Of a stretch of DNA of 13,429 bases, positions 11,900-13,429 are shown piece after piece. The notes under the pieces were generated by a model. The model saw only the letters and a list, made by a program, of their open reading frames with translations, was not told the DNA's origin and ran no database searches. Made by a program: the position numbers and the translations under genes. The stretch comes from Deltaproteobacteria bacterium (GTDB taxonomy: Bacteria > Desulfobacterota > Syntrophia > Syntrophales > UBA5619). The stretch spans positions 1-13,429 of the forward strand of contig JAMDBG010000174.1 of the NCBI GenBank assembly GCA_023487865.1, read 5' to 3'. Numbering within the stretch: position 1 is the stretch's first letter; each line of letters begins with the position of its first letter.

Positions 11900-13429
11900 T
11901 CATTCCAGGATGACCGTGCGGTCCTTTTTCTTCCGGCTGCCCCTGATTCTGGGATATCCATGCTCAAAGAACAGAACAAGCGCGATGAAGATCAGCATGG
12001 CGATGCTCACCGTCCGGGTGAAGAAGGGGGCGATGGAGCCCTTGCCCGCCAGTAGCGCCCTCCGGAATTCCACATCCAGAAGGTCGGCTCCCAGGATCAG
12101 CCCCAGCACCATTGGGGCCGCCGGTATCCCCAGCCCCTTCATGATCACACCCAGGACGCCGAAGAAAAACGCCGTATAGATATCCATCATATTGGTGTTG
12201 GTGGCGTAGGCGCCCAGTGCGCACAGAACGGCCACGATTGCCGACATCGCCGTCCGGGGGGTGCCGACGAAGAGCCGGACCAGCGCCTTGCCGGCATAGG
12301 TGCCGATGAGTACGAACAGGATCCCGGAGATGAACAGGGCGACCACGATCTGATAGAGCCATTCGGGATTCGTCAGCATGAAAGTGGGACCCGGCCTGAT
12401 GCCGTGCAGCATGAGGATCCCCAGCATGATGGCCGTGGGGGCGTCACCGGGAACGCCGAGGGACAGGACCGGGGCATAGGCGCCGGGCACATTGGCCATG
12501 TTGCAGGTCTCCGAGCCGATCAGCCCCTCGATGCTGCCGTGACCGAATTTCTCCGGCTCCTTGCTCGATGTCCGCGCGTGATCGTAACCCACCCAGCAGG
12601 AGACGCTGGCGCCGATCCCCGGGGCCACGCCGATAATATAACCCAAAATGGAGGTTCGGACGGACAGCCAGCGGTACTTCCACCACAACCGGGCGGCGGC
12701 GACCAGGGAGGTCTTCTTCAGCGGGAAGCTGCTCACCTGAATGTCTGTGAGTCCTCCGAAAACCTCCGTGAAACCGAACAGACCGATCATGGCCGGGATC
12801 AGGGGAATCCCCGCCGTCAGATAGACGCTGTCCAATGAGAACCGGGGAGAACCGTCGATAGGGTCGATCCCGATACAGGCGATGACCAGTCCCACAGTCG
12901 CAGAGATCAAGCCTTTAAGGGTGTCCCCCTCGGAAAGGTTCGCCGCGATAAAGACCCCGAAGACGCCGAACCAGAACATCTCCCAGGGACCGAACATCAT
13001 CGAAAGCTTGACGAACAGAGGCATCGTGAGGAGCAGCATGACGAGCCCCAGATTGTTGCCCATGAAGCTCGTAAAGACGTTGATGCCGAGGGCGACCTCG
13101 GCTTCGCCCTTCTTGGTCAGCTGATAGCCTTCGATCGCCGTCGGCGCCGAGGCGGGTGTGCCCGGGATGTTCAGGACGGTCGCGGAGATGGACCCGCCGT
13201 AAGTGCCGCCCAGTTGAACGGCCGAAAGGAGGATAATGGACCAGAGAGGGTTCATGGTGAAGGTAAAGACGGCCAGCAGGGCGACCGTCATCGTCGTGGA
13301 GACGCCGGGCAGCGCTCCTCCGAGGATCCCCAGGGCAACGCCTATGGTGATCAGCCAGTATCCGTAGGGCGTTGAAAGGTCCACGAAGGCCTTTCCCAAG
13401 CCGGTTATCAGATCGTGGTCGCCCTGTTC
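11900..13429 (-). CDS. Second TctA family transporter subunit, N-terminus beyond window
   Basis: At least 509 codons are open from the right edge to the stop at 11900. Typical TctA features are present in both halves: GGALPGVSTTMT and GGTYGGSISATVLNIPGTPA near the N-terminus, and GVAPGIGASVS, then a long EGLIGSETCNMANVPGAYAP segment running into VLSLGVPGDAPTAIMLG. The C-terminus is basic (RGSRKKKDR). It is clearly diverged from the TctA at 3947-5443, with different residues in every loop, so it is not a recent duplicate and probably serves another substrate. The first possible start in view is a TTG at 13399 with no RBS, but the frame stays open to 13429 and the segment upstream (DHDLITGLGKAF) looks coding, so the true start is probably outside. 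Its TctB and TctC partners would lie upstream, off the right edge. It converges with the cytochrome gene across a hairpin. Confidence 0.93.
   Translation of the reverse strand, partial: EQGDHDLITGLGKAFVDLSTPYGYWLITIGVALGILGGALPGVSTTMTVALLAVFTFTMNPLWSIILLSAVQLGGTYGGSISATVLNIPGTPASAPTAIEGYQLTKKGEAEVALGINVFTSFMGNNLGLVMLLLTMPLFVKLSMMFGPWEMFWFGVFGVFIAANLSEGDTLKGLISATVGLVIACIGIDPIDGSPRFSLDSVYLTAGIPLIPAMIGLFGFTEVFGGLTDIQVSSFPLKKTSLVAAARLWWKYRWLSVRTSILGYIIGVAPGIGASVSCWVGYDHARTSSKEPEKFGHGSIEGLIGSETCNMANVPGAYAPVLSLGVPGDAPTAIMLGILMLHGIRPGPTFMLTNPEWLYQIVVALFISGILFVLIGTYAGKALVRLFVGTPRTAMSAIVAVLCALGAYATNTNMMDIYTAFFFGVLGVIMKGLGIPAAPMVLGLILGADLLDVEFRRALLAGKGSIAPFFTRTVSIAMLIFIALVLFFEHGYPRIRGSRKKKDRTVILE

Overview
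The window looks like chromosome of a GC-rich, anaerobic Gram-negative bacterium, most likely in Desulfobacterota (the former Deltaproteobacteria, perhaps a syntroph or sulfate-reducer relative). The reasons are a TAT-exported split-Soret-type diheme cytochrome, a second small c-type cytochrome, a lipoprotein, a GT25 glycosyltransferase of the LPS type, and tripartite tricarboxylate transporter (TTT) genes. The taxonomic call is inference. I see no rRNA, tRNA, CRISPR array or insertion sequence.

Left part (1-2680): a GT25 glycosyltransferase runs off the left edge on the minus strand. It diverges from a degenerate HD-GYP protein on the plus strand, and both have good sigma70-type promoters, placed back to back. 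A four-helix membrane protein of the DUF6790 type converges on the HD-GYP gene. A 17-bp stem-loop lies upstream of it, just past the end of a monoheme cytochrome c gene.

Centre (3325-8845): the main unit is an apparent minus-strand operon. In transcription order it is a class III (CaiB/BaiF) CoA-transferase, an HMG-CoA lyase family enzyme, and the TTT proteins TctC (periplasmic binding protein), TctA (large membrane protein) and TctB (small membrane protein). Together they make a short catabolic module: capture and import of a carboxylate, CoA transfer, then carbon-carbon cleavage to acetyl-CoA plus a keto product. 3-Hydroxy-3-methylglutarate or a relative is the simplest substrate guess. The lyase belongs to a variant subfamily, with Gln where human HMGCL has Glu72, so the true substrate may differ. 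The tct order is C-A-B, and there is a strong hairpin between tctC and tctA.

Right part (8846-13429): an RCC1-type beta-propeller lipoprotein (minus) and a split-Soret-like diheme cytochrome (plus) diverge from a roughly 400-bp AT-rich intergenic region that contains a symmetric operator-like repeat. A second, divergent TctA gene enters from the right edge on the minus strand and converges on the cytochrome gene across a strong bidirectional hairpin. Its TctB/TctC partners are not in view.
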